Shown here one piece after another: positions 1 through 12,677 of a stretch of DNA of 64,000 nucleotides. Source of the DNA: Takakia lepidozioides. Its lineage: Eukaryota > Streptophyta > Takakiopsida > Takakiales > Takakiaceae. Within the stretch, counting starts at the first letter, position 1, and every line of letters starts with the position of its first letter. Where the stretch lies: the NCBI GenBank assembly GCA_030704615.1, contig CM060731.1, positions 62,910,756 through 62,974,755 of the forward strand, given 5' to 3'. The translations under genes and the position numbers were made by a program. The notes beneath the pieces are model-generated. The model ran no database searches. It was not told where the DNA came from and saw nothing but the letters and a program-made list of their open reading frames with translations.

Positions 1-1900
1 GAACAAGGCTCATTCATCCGGTGGATAGTGGCGAGACTCTCCACTTGTAGGGCCCCAAACCTGGCTGTCATTGGCCGACTAGATACCTGCTGCGTAAGAC
101 GACACATGTCAACAGTTGGAACCGTCCGATCAAAGATTCTGAGCCACATCCAGGTCATCCCTTCTGTTCATCCATGTGTGCGTCCACGGTGAAAGTGACG
201 TTCATCCATGCATGGTTGATATGTTCTGAGTTTTGCATGCTGCAGTGAATTATAGCAGTGCACATTGAAAGAATTTGAGATAAAAATATATTCCAAGTAT
301 TTTTTCCTTTTTTCCTCAAAGGGGACAGCCCCAAGTAGATCTCCTGGTGTCTTATGTATAAGGGAAGGCCCGGAGGATGGGGTTCCTGGATTTAAGGCCA
401 CTAAGTCGAGGGCGGTACATAGCCCGAGGCCTTGCCCGAAAATCCAGTAACCCCCGACCCGATAGGCCTTCCCCTGCATAAAGCACGTGAAGATTTTGCG
501 GTGCATTCCACCGGTGCTCCCGCATTTCAGGCGGTCCACCGGTGCGTATTGCCCTCCCTCGTCAACCGGGCTATTCTGCTCTGGGAGGAGCAGATATTAA
601 CAAACATAAATCTTTTGGAGTGCTTTATGGCTAATATGATAGGGGGGGGAAAGGGTTGGCCTGAGTTGTCACTGTTAGGTATATGTCCCTCCCAAGTGTC
701 CTTAAAATAATAGAATAATAAAATAAAGAGTTTGATGATTGGGCTTGCCCTAATTAGGTTTGGTACATCACCGGGCCCAACTATGCTAGATAGCGTACAA
801 ATAAAACCTCTTCAACTTATTATCTTTGTTAGCACGAGGAGGCATGTGAGTGTGAACTCACTCCACCGTACACACACACAACATGTGGGTTACATATTGC
901 AAGTTCTTACAATTTGTATACGTCACAAGGAAGGGTAATGTAATACCAACCAGGTTGCAATCATGTCTCAATCTTTAGACACATCACATCGGCCGCATGT
1001 ATAAGGTGACTTATATTGTTGGGATTGAACTGATCTAAATAGAAGTATTGAACCACCAATTGGTAGCTCATATGTATACGACATTTAAGAGTGCAAATTT
1101 TGGGCTATACGTGATCTGCAGTGATCCTGAATTGTGACCAATTATTGTGATTAGTTGTTCATAGACTTTCTTTTGAGAAAATAGAACTCTTCTAAGATAA
1201 ACTTGCTTGCAATGCCAAAAGAACTATCTAATGTAGTGAGAGCGACATAATGTAGAGGCAAAAGACATCGACTCCAACTTCATCCTAAATTATTGAAAAC
1301 AACAAATTACACCAAGTCTAGCTTCACATACACGTACACCACTATATAATAGCCCGAAAACCTTGCTTGTGCACTACAGCTAAAAGATCACTTCGAGGGC
1401 CAAGCCCTCGGTACAGGGAAGGTCACTTAACAATTGCAGAGTAGTCGGTAAGGTGGAGCCGAATCCTATCCATAGGCGGTAGGAAAAGTTGAGATGTACT
1501 TACTATAGTCCCAAACATGAAACTACAAATACGGTGATTTAGAGGTCTTCATACAAGCATGAGCGACACAAAGATCATAAAAGAAGCGAGACCAATTTGC
1601 AAGTTGATTAGGCTTCAGCTACCACTATATGCAAATCGATCATACACAATGGTGACACACATTTTGTGACTTACAATAATTCAAGCGGGCTACGTTGAGT
1701 GCCAGAATGTACACTCTCATGTAAGAAAATATGATACGATGTAGAATATATATGTAAGTCCTTCAACAATCTTCCACTCCACTCCAACATTAGACACAAA
1801 ATCTTATTGTATCGTTTTGACGTTGCAATGGGGCTTATAAAGTTGTATCATAGGATGGATCACTCCAAAAAATAAATCACAAATAGTAACTGGTTGTAGA
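1..1900. other. Non-coding stretch, no gene recognised
   Basis: I see only short ORFs with no recognisable domain and no splice-linked coding series. Base composition is mixed, moving to AT-rich after about 700. No RNA gene or terminal repeat was identified. It is treated as intergenic or old repeat sequence. Confidence 0.5.
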
Positions 1901-1948
1901 ACTCTCAGTTTCCCATGTTCCTAAAAATCTCATCAGCAACCATGCTTC

Positions 1949-2561
1949 ATGACAATTTCATCAACAGAGAATTGCGTCATTTTATCATTTTTTTTTACAA
2001 TATTGAACATCAATGCAATTTGTGAGGTAATCCATGATGTTAACAATTCAACTGTTATCCTAAGCAGGTCGAAGGTGAGGAAGACGTTGAGAGCCTACCT
2101 GAAGAAGAAATTGGAGGATGAGTACCGAGACTTAAGAATGACATTTGATTTATTGGATTGCTATAGTTTAGTTAAAGTTCTCATCTAGAGAATATGAATC
2201 AGAGAAAGTACTCTGTGAATCGAGTGATTTTGTGATAGAGGTGAAGACTCATCTTCGTCGGCTATCTAATGCAAAAGAAGATGGGGATGAGAAGGGGCAG
2301 AATGTCGCACAAAGGCATCTCGACATAGTCAAGCGAGTGTTGGAGACAGTGGTGGGTGAGGTGAACAAGGGGTCTTTGTCTGCAAAATGGTTTTTTGCTG
2401 TCGTACGCGCTTATATCAAGACGAACCACAACGTGCATGATCCGTTTGACCATGACCAACTGCTGCAAGTCTGTCAACGAGTCAAACGTGACAAATTCCA
2501 GCTCAGGCAACGGGATATTTGGGTTGTAAAATTTGTAGAAGATATTCTTGAAAGCAGATGA
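1949..2561 (+). other. Two unrecognised ORFs, possible gene remnant
   Basis: A 79-codon ORF (1949-2188) is followed by a 109-codon ORF (2232-2561) on the same strand. The second is charged and helical-looking (a KxHLRRLSNAKED-type N-terminus, a C-terminal VVKFVEDILESR) and reads like real coding sequence, but I recognise no family. The two could be exons or frame-shifted parts of one decayed gene. Nothing around them indicates a function. Confidence 0.3.
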
Positions 2562-2653
2562 GACAACTTCCAAGAACACACTAAGCATAAGGTAAGTGTT
2601 CACCTATTCCTTCCTTGTGCCTTCAGCTTGAATTATCAAGCAAGGATCCCACC

Positions 2654-3055
2654 TCAATGCTTATTCAAACCTATGAGGGACAACAACCTATTAATGAAAA
2701 TGTCCCTCTGCAATCGCAGAAGCATATTTAAAAATATGGTGACCCAATACTGATTGACAATTACCTCACCATTTTCAATCGGTGGGAATTTACTTGAGCA
2801 GGCAACCAGGAATTGTGCAGAAATCTCTGGGGCACAGTATTCCTTAGCAACCTCCAAAACCTCGGGAAATTTTGGTATCATTATTGGATCCATCACAACA
2901 TGAACCTTTTGAGTAAGGTCTGTCTCCAATAAACCTTGCAGACGGTTTTGATCAAACGCATTGTGTTTATTCTCAAATGACGATAACAAAACTTCAGCCA
3001 CTTTTCTGTCATTCACTACTACTGCTGGTTTTATTGATAGTGGGCATGAAAGCAC
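2654..3055 (-). other. Unrecognised 133-codon ORF
   Basis: This minus-strand ORF has a protein-like composition (a hydrophilic middle and a hydrophobic C-terminal part rich in Leu, Ile and Phe). No domain or catalytic motif is recognisable. It lies tail to tail with the plus-strand ORF ending at 2561. It may be a remnant of a transposon or host gene, or chance. Confidence 0.25.
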
Positions 3056-3059
3056 AATC

Positions 3060-5250
3060 AGTAACTAAGGGTTATGAAGAATCTCTAGAAGTCTAGGGCA
3101 GGAGTATGTCACAGAAGTTCTTGGCTCCTAGGAAAGCAAGAAGCACCGATGCGATGAACCTAAGATTGATGCTAGATGCAGTGGAGTGCACATACTCCCA
3201 AAATTACAAAAGAGTCTCCCTCTGCATACACATCGGTCACTAAGTGATTGGTGTCGGGCGGACATAATGGCCAACCAATCCAAAAAATGGACAGTGGCAG
3301 ACTTCATGGCAACCTCTTTCACAATGTTATCCTCTTATATCCCCGCGGGCGTGTGATAATTATGAAATGAGAATGGATGGTTTGTCGTCTTGTCATAGCA
3401 CTGCATCGCAGTAGAAACAACATCATAATGTCAAATGCTACTAGATTTTTATGTTTAGTGTAAAGTACAAACACACAAGGCTCATATGCAAGTGAATGTA
3501 TTTTCATTGTTTTTTTTGTGCCAATTATATGCAAGCCAAGGCCCATTGTGCGAAACGACCGTGTAATTCCCTAGAAGTCTCAAACGTCTTTAAAGGCATT
3601 GAATGATTAGTCTCTACGATAAAATAGGTTTCATGCAAATAGTGACAATAAATTCTTCATTCTGAAGATGACTACCAAACCATCTTTATCTATGATATAA
3701 TAATTTCCCTCATGCAATTTCTCTCTAAGACAAATGCATACGCCACAACATGTTGTGCCACATCATTTGCTTATAAACTCACAATTTTAGTTAGCAACAA
3801 GAGGTTGCACTAAGCACTCAGACAACAAAGGCTCATGGCCCCAGTACCAATACTCAAATGGTGAATCCTACAGTGGCCAGCAGCAGCATCTCTCAACTAG
3901 TGGAAGTTTCAGACTCTGTGAATCGGGCAGAAGACAGGGGCAAGAAAATCACAGAAGTGCCTTTTGAGGCAGTACCACGAATCATTCCTGCACCCACGAG
4001 GCTTGAGAAGGGAGCGGAGATCTTGGGGGACTTCTAGAAAGTTCTCGCCCCACCACAGACTCTGTTTCATTACTACATCTCTTCATGTATTATCTTCCCT
4101 TACGAGCTGGTTTGCCTACATTTGAATTAGGCCAACTGATTTTTATGACGAGAGATGTAATTGTTAAAGGAGGAAAAGCACAAACTACAAAGATTGGAGA
4201 GATTGTGGGATAGACTTACTCCTACCTCAAGACCAACATGCTTCTCCAGAGGAGTAGCCTCCTAGGGGAGCACGCCATAAGTTAGACTTCGAGGTTGATG
4301 GGGACAAACACCCTCAGGATACTTGGCGGACGTACATCCATGACCATTGTGTAGAAATCCTCGAAGTGTTCGGCGTTAGGGGCACGGTCAAACTATTAAG
4401 TATATCAGGAGAATATCTTCATTCATGTGCACGCTCTTTCATACCGCATGATATGGTGAAAGCAATCTACTCCGGGTTGTTTGATGGTATATATTCATGG
4501 AAGGTGCTATTTAAATTTGTGCATAAAGGACAATCTGCCAAAGACCTGACAATCTCACTCTCGTCAGATTCCTAAATCGGGTGCCGATGTTAGACTGCCA
4601 CAAGGCCACCAAGTCCATCTCCAAGATGGTTGCATGGCGAGTATTGTTCATTAAGATCTATCTTCTGACTAATATTTACCTTAATAACTTCTGTTTTGTG
4701 ATAATTTAAGCATAAAAAACAAGTTTTGTAGTAATGTATTTTTTGGCTCATTACAATCTATTTATGCGACTCAATTTATTTGTGCGGAATTGTGTCATAA
4801 AAATGTTCAAATGATTTATTGTTGTCTGGCCTAGTGTGGTAGTTCATAACTATATTTTTCATTCTTTGTAACACCATTGCTACTTTTCAGCATTTGATAT
4901 ATGTGGTTTTATTGGGAGTGTTCGTTAATGTATATAGATGATATTAATAATTATTCCAGTAGTTTTGAACACCATCTTGTGACTTGTAAATAATATTTTG
5001 CAAACTATTAGCTCAAAGTGTACGAAATACAACCAAAAAAAAAATTAGTATGCATGCATGGGCTCAAATCTTTGCATCATATAGTATCTGTAGCAGATTT
5101 GCAGCCTGATTTGGTTAAGCTTTAGGTGGTACGTGAATTCCTTACTCCTAAAGACAAACATTTCACCAAATCATTCATTAATTCGGCCTCATTTTCTTGA
5201 CGTTTTATCATGGACTTTGTCAGGATTGCTAGTAATTTGATAATCCATTT
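3060..5250. other. AT-rich intergenic sequence with short coding-like scraps
   Basis: A short open stretch near 3840-4036 and a 69-codon ORF at 4366-4575 look faintly coding but are interrupted and unrecognised. From about 4660 onward the sequence is AT-rich with many stops on both strands. No repeat family or RNA gene is identified here. Confidence 0.4.
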
Positions 5251-5254
5251 GGAC

Positions 5255-5510
5255 CATTTAAAAAACATTCCATCCATTTGATTTGTGTAAACTCAGTGAA
5301 ACCGTGAATCCATTGTGTAGTCTTTGCCTTTAGTCTCTACCTACCTATAGATAGAGACTACCTCAAAGAGGGCAAGGCCAACAAATACTCAAGAATGGGA
5401 CCATGCATATTCCTTTACACATGTCCATTCCAGACCCGTACATTTATAGCCCCACCCATACATTTCACCATGTCCACTCCTAGACCCGTACATTTATAGC
5501 CCCACCCAAC
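5255..5510. repeat. Dispersed repeat copy with a two-unit ~49 bp tandem
   Basis: The segment resembles 19960-20165: both carry, in the same order, a CATTCCATCCATTT-type block, TGTGTAGTC, a GAGGGCAAGGCCAA block, CTCAAGAA.TGGGACC and a CATGTCC block. Inside it, a unit with ACCCGTACATTTATAGCCCC occurs twice, at about 5419-5458 and 5468-5508. This is seen directly; the repeat family is unknown. Confidence 0.7.
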
Positions 5511-5526
5511 GTCATTGATTTGGACT

Positions 5527-5633
5527 AGTTATAGGGGAGACGAGACTGGCTACGAGCTGTAGTGCCGAGACTTGGTGGCCTCAAGGGATTCTCGCTTCAG
5601 CTCATAGCTAGTCCAGCCTCCCCGACTACAGTA
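5527..5633 (+). repeat. Long imperfect hairpin (miRNA-precursor-like or tiny MITE)
   Basis: The 5' arm beginning GGGGAGACGAGACTGGCTAC pairs with a 3' arm ending GCTAGTCCAGCCTCCCC. About 37 positions align with a handful of mismatches or G:U pairs, around a loop of roughly 18 nt. The size and near-complete pairing fit a plant miRNA foldback, but no known miRNA sequence was recognised, and a small inverted-repeat transposon fits as well. Confidence 0.55.
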
Positions 5634-6189
5634 CATAATTTAGGTTTTTGGATATGTTGCGTTGTAACATAGTGGGTCATTGCTAAGTCATCTACCTTTT
5701 CTATATATATATATTGTATTTCAGTATGCCATGCTAATGAAAACATTTTGCAAATGCATTTTGATTGTTCAAGTCCTTAACCCTAAGCGCCCAATAGTTG
5801 ATTAATGGTTTGTGGGCTGATATTGATATCATATTAGTAATCTCTTCAAGACTGTGATATTTTTCTTTTCTCATATATGGCCGGTCTTCAGCTGCGCTTA
5901 AGTGAGAGTAAACAAGATACGATGAAGGTTGTGTGGCTTGAAGAAAAGTTTAATTTCGAACACAATGACATTTTTTAAATCAATAGAATATTTGTTGGTG
6001 ATTTTAGAGGAATTTTGGTAGTAAATATGTCCATCTAGGTTTCTCTTAACCTAACCTGGTTAGCCAATGGCGGGTCCAATGGAGTGATTTAGTTCCCACT
6101 GGCATTTGTTGTTGGATACACATGCTTTTTGGTTTCGAGACGTTGCGGGTGGAGATTTGCCCGGCCCTCAAATTAGCCCATTGGCTTTC

Positions 6190-7470
6190 CCCATTGTGCA
6201 CGGAGCCTTTGTGCTCAGCCAAGGGGAAGAAGGTGATAGCACACCGACAAGGTAGCACCTTAGTCCACTGCTACCGATTGGTGGTTGTATATACAATTAT
6301 AATGTATATAGGTATATATATTAATTAATTAGAATAAGATTTCAAATTTTATAATATTTTGATAATATATCATTTCATTATAACCTGATGTTGTCCTCAC
6401 CTAAACGTAACTTCTGGCATTGTTGTGTATTAACATATTGTACCAAAAATAAATAAATATACCTGGATCCGGAGGGTAAGTTAACATTTTAAAAAAAGTC
6501 AGCTAAAAGCTTTTAACTGAATTCTCCTCATAGGCTTTGTACATTCACTGGACGTTAAAGAAACTTTATCTTTATCGTACCCCCCTCTACATTTGTAATG
6601 GATTTAGCATGTTGCAAAATTGTAAGTGAATGTTTGGGCTGCCCATCCTTGACTCACCCCAAGAGACATATCTCTAGTGAAAACTCTGAAAATTTGTGGA
6701 AAAGAGTTTATCTGGTGAACCCAAAAAATTAACCAAAAACAACACTGTATGTTAGGAATTTCCATATATATAAGAAAACCATAGAAATTTCCCCTAAAAA
6801 ACTGATGGGGGGTTTTTTTTTTCCCCCTCTACTAAATCGTTATAATCTCCCAATTTTCCCAAGTTATCTAACTTTCTATACTATCCATTTCCATGGATGT
6901 TAGTTTTATACCCTTCGTTGTGCTGGAGGTTCGCATTTTGCAAAAATGGACTTGGGCAATTAGGTAAAATACTATATGGATCCGACCAGCTACTACAAAC
7001 TAGCTCTTGCAAATGGCCAGGTCGCGCTCCTGATATTCTTACACACATTTGTTGCATCGATAGAGAATTGCATAACACCATCATAACATAACGTGATGCA
7101 CATTGGCGTGTTGGAGATGCCCGAATACGCGTTAAGACATGCAAAGCTTGTGGCTTACCAACCTCCTTGGGGGTATATTCCAATGTTGGGCGGGTATAAT
7201 GGGTTTAACCCCTAAACTTTAAAGGACCATGCGACCCATTTTGGGCCTCAATATGTCATTAGGGGCCTTGGATCTAAACCAAATGGGTCCCCACAAATTT
7301 TAAAATTCAACTGAAAAGATATATTATCACAATATTATAAATCTTATTCTTATATATATTATAATTGTACATACAACCACCAATCGATAGCAATGGACTA
7401 AGGTGCTACCTTGTCGGTGTGTTATCACCTTTTCCCCCTTGGCCGAGCACAAGGCTCCCTGCACAAGTGA
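6190..7470. mobile_element. Foldback element with ~180 bp inverted arms
   Basis: The left arm (about 6190-6375) and right arm (about 7305-7470) are reverse complements at high identity. Shared blocks include CACACCGACAAGGTAGCACC, TTAGTCCA.TGCTA and ATTGGTGGTTGTAT. The ~930 bp interior is AT-rich with no transposase. It looks like a non-autonomous MITE or foldback DNA element, although an inverted duplication cannot be excluded. Terminal ends and target-site duplication were not resolved. Confidence 0.7.
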
Positions 7471-7689
7471 AAGATGCTATTTTTTCCTCTCACTTTAACT
7501 AAGGGCCAACTTAATTTGTGACGGTGGGGTGTTTCTATTCTTTAAAATATATTCACGATGTTAAACTTGCTAGTTTCGCATGTGTGGTTGACATACCGTC
7601 ATTTTACTAAATATATATGTATTTACATTAATGATCATGTGTACCCAAAGACAAATGAAGGGCCAATCCTCCATAAAAGCCCAATTTGC

Positions 7690-8150
7690 TGTTTTTCGAC
7701 AACAATGGAGAGTACGGTCCGAATTGAGTCAAATTTCACGACAGGGCTGAATGTTTCTTGATAGTCGATTCCAGCCTTCTGAGTGAAGCCTTTCACCACC
7801 AATCGGGCCTTGTACAAATCGATTATTCCATGCTGGTTGAACTTTAACTTAAAGACCTATTTATTTCTGATCAGCTTATGCCTTGCTGGTAAACTGCACA
7901 TCGACCAGGTATTGCTTGCTAGCAGGGAGTTATACTCTTCCTGCATGGCAGCCTTCCAGGCATCCTTCTCCGGGCTCTGCATCGCTTCTTCCACTATGAG
8001 AGGCTCATCAGGGCATTTGAGATCGGCCTCTAAGATTTCTGGCTCCTTAGGATTAGAGAAATCATAGCTGTACTGGTCGACGCCAGTGGCAACATAAGCC
8101 CAATCCCCATAGCGTGTTGGTTGTCGTCTGCTACGACCTTGATACGGCAC
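7690..8150 (-). pseudogene. Copia reverse transcriptase, N-terminal fragment
   Basis: Two frames together give the standard RT start: a block around WKAAMQEEYNSLLASNTW (7857-8150) followed by [20 protein letters not shown] and [12 protein letters not shown] (7635-7817). The catalytic YxDD region is absent because the element is truncated just after this point. Confidence 0.9.
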
Positions 8151-8508
8151 TGGCTCCGTGGTGATGTTAAGGCTTGCTGGGGCATCGATGAGAATTAGTT
8201 ACTCTTCTGTAGCACCCCCTAGTCCATCAGTCGCTACTTGTATGTCTAGTGGTCTCCAGTCTAGAGTTGCAGTGTCACTAAGTGTGATATCCTCCCACTT
8301 CGCAAGTGTGTTGTCTGGTTCTAGGTTTGAGCCGCTTCGCTTCCGCACGGTTCCTCACTGGGACTATCGAGATTGTCATTCCCGGAGTTAGATGTAGGGA
8401 AGCTAGGTAGTACATAGTTGCTCGACTGTAGAGGCACTATGAGTGCTTCAGGTGACCCCAAACTGCTTGGTTGCTCCAGAAGAGTGAGCGTCGCCATCTT
8501 CTGTATGG

Positions 8509-9400
8509 CTACACGTCTCTGGGTTCACCTCTCACCGCGGCTTGGAAGATTGACTGCTCATCGAATATAACATCGCGGCTCTCCTGATAAGTAGTTGCAC
8601 CAAAAATCCTCAGATGAGAAACTGAGGGTCGCTTGCAGTGCCATGCTTCGAAAGGTGTGATGTCTTCCAGAGTGGATGTACCATACCGATTAAGTGTGTA
8701 TATTGTTGTATGCACAGCCTCCCCCCAAAACTTCAGGTGGACTTGACTGGTGCTGATCATGCTCCGCACGGCCTCTATTACAATCTTGTTTTAGCGGTGC
8801 CGTTCTGTTCTGGACCATATGGTACTGTGTACTCTCCGCCTCAATCCGAACGAATGGCCTTGATCGTATGTCCCGTCTCACGGCTGAGGGTGGCAGAGTA
8901 TTTCTTGAGGCAATCTAACACCTCAGACTTCTTCTTGATGCAGTAAGTGACTGTATACTGAGTGAAGTCGTCTTTGAATAAGACGTAGTTCAGGCATCCT
9001 CCCATTGTCGGAAAACATGGGGCCACATACATCAGTATGGATAAGCTGCCCTGCCACTGTTGACCGAGCGTGATCCTGAGTGGTGGGAAACGAGAGCCGT
9101 TTGCTCTTCCCAAACACACAACCCTCACAGAAACTTGGTTGGTTATTACTGAGTTCAAGCCCATCTACCATTTCCGTATGTGCCATCTTCTGAACCAGAA
9201 CATGATGAACGTGGCAAAGTCTGTGATGCCATACCTCTAGACTCTGCGTCGATCTCTTTGCTACTTCGGTGTTGAAAATGTTTGCGATGCATGCTGTCTC
9301 GGAGGGTGGCTCTGCTACGATCATCAGCTTGTACATTGTTCATTCCATAATGCCCTAATTCAGGGTCTCTCCAGCCTGCAGGCATGTTTTGTGTGTATGG
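8509..9400 (-). pseudogene. Copia integrase remnant (GAG-pre-integrase and core)
   Basis: Integrase inserts the cDNA. The segment at 8923-9336 has a pre-integrase zinc region, with WHHRLCH and a later C-x2-C (SFCEGCVFGKSKR), then HTDVCGP containing the first core Asp. The frame then shifts. 8841-9164 encodes a FKDDFTQYTVTYCIKKKSEV stretch, and 8509-8769 encodes the WGEAVHTTIYTLNR and FGATTY regions typical of the C-terminal half. Frameshifts make it non-functional. Confidence 0.85.
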
Positions 9401-9559
9401 TATCAAAGTTGAGAAGAGCAGCTCGCCATACGGAGAAAAGGTTTCTGCCCAAGCCTGAAACGTGTAGGACATCTTTCATGACTACAGTCTCCCACTTGTG
9501 TCCGTTGTAGGTGCGAATGTTGATGTTGCCTACACCTTTGACTGGCAGCTTGATCCCTC

Positions 9560-9670
9560 TAATGCCTTCAACCTTACGGCCTTGAGATGAAATGTCATTG
9601 TAAGTAGCAAATCAATGCTTCTGGTTTATCATATGCTCCGTGCATCCGCTGTCCACTATCCACGAGTTTA
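9560..9670 (-). pseudogene. Copia aspartic protease active-site region
   Basis: Translation of the minus strand at about 9625-9665 gives WIVDSGCTEHM, the Copia protease signature with the catalytic D-S-G. An in-frame stop follows within eight codons. The region sits between Gag and the pre-integrase domain, as expected for this order. Confidence 0.8.
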
Positions 9671-9680
9671 CATCAACAGT

Positions 9681-10526
9681 CTACGAGGTTGCCATGTAAG
9701 CTCGAAGGTTGATATTACCGCTCTTGTTGCTCTTCGAAGTTGAGCAACTGTTCTCTTTCTTCGACGCTGGTTCAGTACAGTCACGGTGGTAGTGGCATGT
9801 GTTCCCGCATTTCCAACACTCCGCATTCTTTTTACGTTTTTTTAACTCCTTCTTCCTCGCTTGCCGCTGCTCGTATGTGAGTGACAGCCGGTTAGTCCCT
9901 TCTCCGCGCTTTGCATCTGTTACGAAAGCTGAAGCAGGTGAAGAAGTCGCCTCTCGTTCTTTCATCTCGTTTATTCTAGTTTCCTCTCGAATCAGCCTGA
10001 TGAGGAGGTTGTTAAGAGTCTTGTCTGTTGTCGCAGTGAGCCTATCCCAAGAAGAATAAAATAAAGTATCTATACTCATCTGGCAGATTGCCAAGAACTT
10101 TCGCCATGACACTCTTGTCCGTGATACTAGTCTCCCCCATGCGAGCTGACTCTTGAGAAGCTCAATCTTGCCAAGAAATGAAGCGATTGTGTCTCCAGCC
10201 TCCATCTTCGCTGCAAAGAACTTCACGGTGAGATTGTGCACACTCTCGTTGGCACGCTGAACCGTCTTCAAGATCTCCCAGATCTGGTTTGCCGTGGTGC
10301 GACTCATCACCAGCTCTAAGCGTTTGATATCTACCGTTTGTGACAAAAGAAAATACCCCTGACTGTCTTTCTTCATCCAGGCTGCCAATGCTTGCGCATC
10401 TGCAACCTCAGGCTTCTATTGGGTACCATCGACAACTCCCATGATCTCTTTTCTTCAGATGTGGTAGTTGTCGCCCTTGAAAGCCTAGATGTGGCTAGCC
10501 TCGCTACGCCCACTATGTTCCGTCAT
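9681..10526 (-). pseudogene. Copia Gag remnant with CCHC zinc knuckle
   Basis: Gag packages retrotransposon RNA. The reading frame includes a Copia-type capsid region (the segment around IWEILKTVQRANES, an LTVKFFAAKMEAGDTIASFL-like stretch) and a knuckle CWKCGNTCHYHRDC matching CX2CX4HX4C near 9790-9835. The first 40 or so codons upstream of 10388 contain in-frame stops, which indicates decay. It is followed on the same strand by the protease and integrase remnants. Confidence 0.85.
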
Positions 10527-10559
10527 TGCGGACCAAGAAACCTTTAAACTACGTTCAAA

Positions 10560-12650
10560 CTCTCACTGCTGACCAAAAAAAAAAAAAACTTTCACTGACA
10601 CAAAAGGTAGACCTCTATTCGACGACAGTACTGTGTAACTTAACGATAAACATTCTTGCAACAGTACTTAAGCTCTAAGAGCAGTACTCTCCACTAACAC
10701 TAGAAATTCTCAACCAATACTAGAATAAGTGAAACTCTCATTTAACAGAAATGGATCCTCTTAGCAGTACTTTCACTCGTAAAAAGCAGTACTCTCCACT
10801 GATACTGGGATGGTCTTCAAGGCACTTAATTTACACAAACTAAAACGGTATTACTTGTTAAAGATAGTCTGTCAGAAGCTAGAGGCTAGGGCTCATAACC
10901 TATTTGGAGTGGCTAAAAACAGGCATACATAGCCATGACACTGACTCACTCACGAGTCACACATACACCGAATGTACCACAAACCTCATTTGAGTGTATT
11001 GATCTCTGAGCACAAAGCACAGCTTTTGGTACAATACGTCCACGCACAGGACAACGGCTTGATCAGCTCACTAGCCTGACAGTGCTAACCACGATGCTAC
11101 ACACTGATAACTTAGCAAAAGGTAAGGGAGACGGTTTCATTAGTACTACAGGCTGATGAGCAGGAAGGAGGCTCATGATGGTTTTCATGCTGCCTCCCAG
11201 AATTCAAACGATACCCGGTGTTAGCCATGATACCCGGTGAACCTCACCCATACATCGCTGATAGCTTCGCTACTGGGGTTAACAACATATATTTTCTTAT
11301 AGTATCAACAACCAGGACAAAGGCTTTGCGGTCTGGGAGATCTCAACGTACATGCATACATACATACAAACAAACAAAACAAAACAAAACAAAACAAAAC
11401 TAACTAACTACCTTGCTGAGCATGTTGATGATTTCACCCTTAGTTAGGGCTAATACCCTGATAGGTATTTATTTCATTCCCATACATACCATTTCGGGAC
11501 CATAGAGGGTAAAGGTATACTGGCATATAAATATAAGACCAAGTGCACACCACGTTATGTATGTGGGATAGGATATACCTGGCGGGTATATCCGGGTCAC
11601 TAGAAGATATACTTTACCAACACCGGTATATTCACATACCTGTTTGCCCGGGCTCAAAGGGTTGCTCACCATTCTCGTGTGGCCCCGCTTCCAATGCTTC
11701 AACTGAGAGTGTCTCTCCTTTCACTGTTCCCAGCTTTACAGACTCTCAAAAGTTCCCATATTTCCAGAAAATCTGTCTCATGCAGAGCTTCACGCTAAGT
11801 TGTAAATCACTGCATGTTTGCACAGTGATCTTTCTTTCCCCACTGGAGTTCCCGGATTGAGTTGTTCACTACAACCTCCCAGCTGATTAGTGTGCAGCGG
11901 CGTGACTTTCAAGTATCGGTTCATTTCCTTGTCCCACTCGGACACGGCTCTGTGAATCTCTGGTCGAGCAAGTTATAATAATGGGTAGATTAATGTAGTG
12001 TTTCCCTACCAGTTGAGTTGTATCCACATTTGGCATGATCTCACCCGAGAAGAAACAAGGAACTTTATCATAATCGGTAGAGGGAAGCGAAGGGTGGCCC
12101 AAATGCCCCCAAAAGATGGGTTTAATCCATGACCCCACTGTGGCAGGTGGCTTCAACTGAAATCAGGCGAGTGGTGCATGTGCAAATGACACGGTCTCGA
12201 AGAAACATGCAAAGTAGACAGACAAGGCGGTTGTCCGCTTTCTGCTGGGACCCAGATGTCTAACTCCTCCATGCTCATAATGTTTGTGGGGAAATAATAT
12301 TCCAACGACAGATTATACTCGAAGATTCCCCGGATCAGTAATACCGTCACTGCCAGCCGCCAACTGCTTCATCTTTGCAGCACCTCTCTCATGGACCCAC
12401 CGGAACCATTGTATGTTTCACATGTTGAGGTCGGCGTGTCCAGCATGCGCCTCATTGGGTAGAGAAATCTCTAGGAGGACGAAGGATTCAAAGGTCTCAA
12501 AAGTTTTCCGAGCGTAGTACTTAATTATTTGCTACCCACGCTTAATCCCTTGAATGTTTGACAACATTCGACATTCACGATCTAACAACTTACATACATC
12601 TGAAGAAATTATACTGAATTGGACCTTCGCCCCTGCCCGCGAGAAGTCTA
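10560..12650. other. Intergenic region with microsatellite, possible LTR debris
   Basis: No gene is recognised. Features seen are an A-run near 10567, short direct repeats around 10680-10800, an (AAAAC)n tract at about 11372-11400, and AT-rich blocks with several copies of GGTATA-type words around 11500-11640. The last few hundred bases before 12678 are presumably promoter and 5' UTR of the PHO1-type gene, but no core element stands out. Confidence 0.4.
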
Positions 12651-12677
12651 TGTTGAGGACAAAAGAAGGTCGGTGCC

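Larger units (their letters stand above)
7690..10530 (-). mobile_element. Decayed Ty1/Copia retrotransposon, 5' LTR to early RT side
   Basis: On the minus strand the order is Gag, protease, integrase, then the start of reverse transcriptase, which is the Copia order. Several stops and frameshifts break the polyprotein. The element ends abruptly inside RT near 7690, so RT palm motifs, RNase H and the downstream LTR are missing. No matching LTR pair was found. The sequence just beyond the Gag start (10560-11200) may hold LTR or leader, with AGCAGTACTCTCCACT-type blocks recurring near 10681 and 10791. Confidence 0.9.

Noticed and set aside
11372-11400. CRISPR-like or other ordered repeat array
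   Set aside because: It is an (AAAAC)n microsatellite with no unique spacers.
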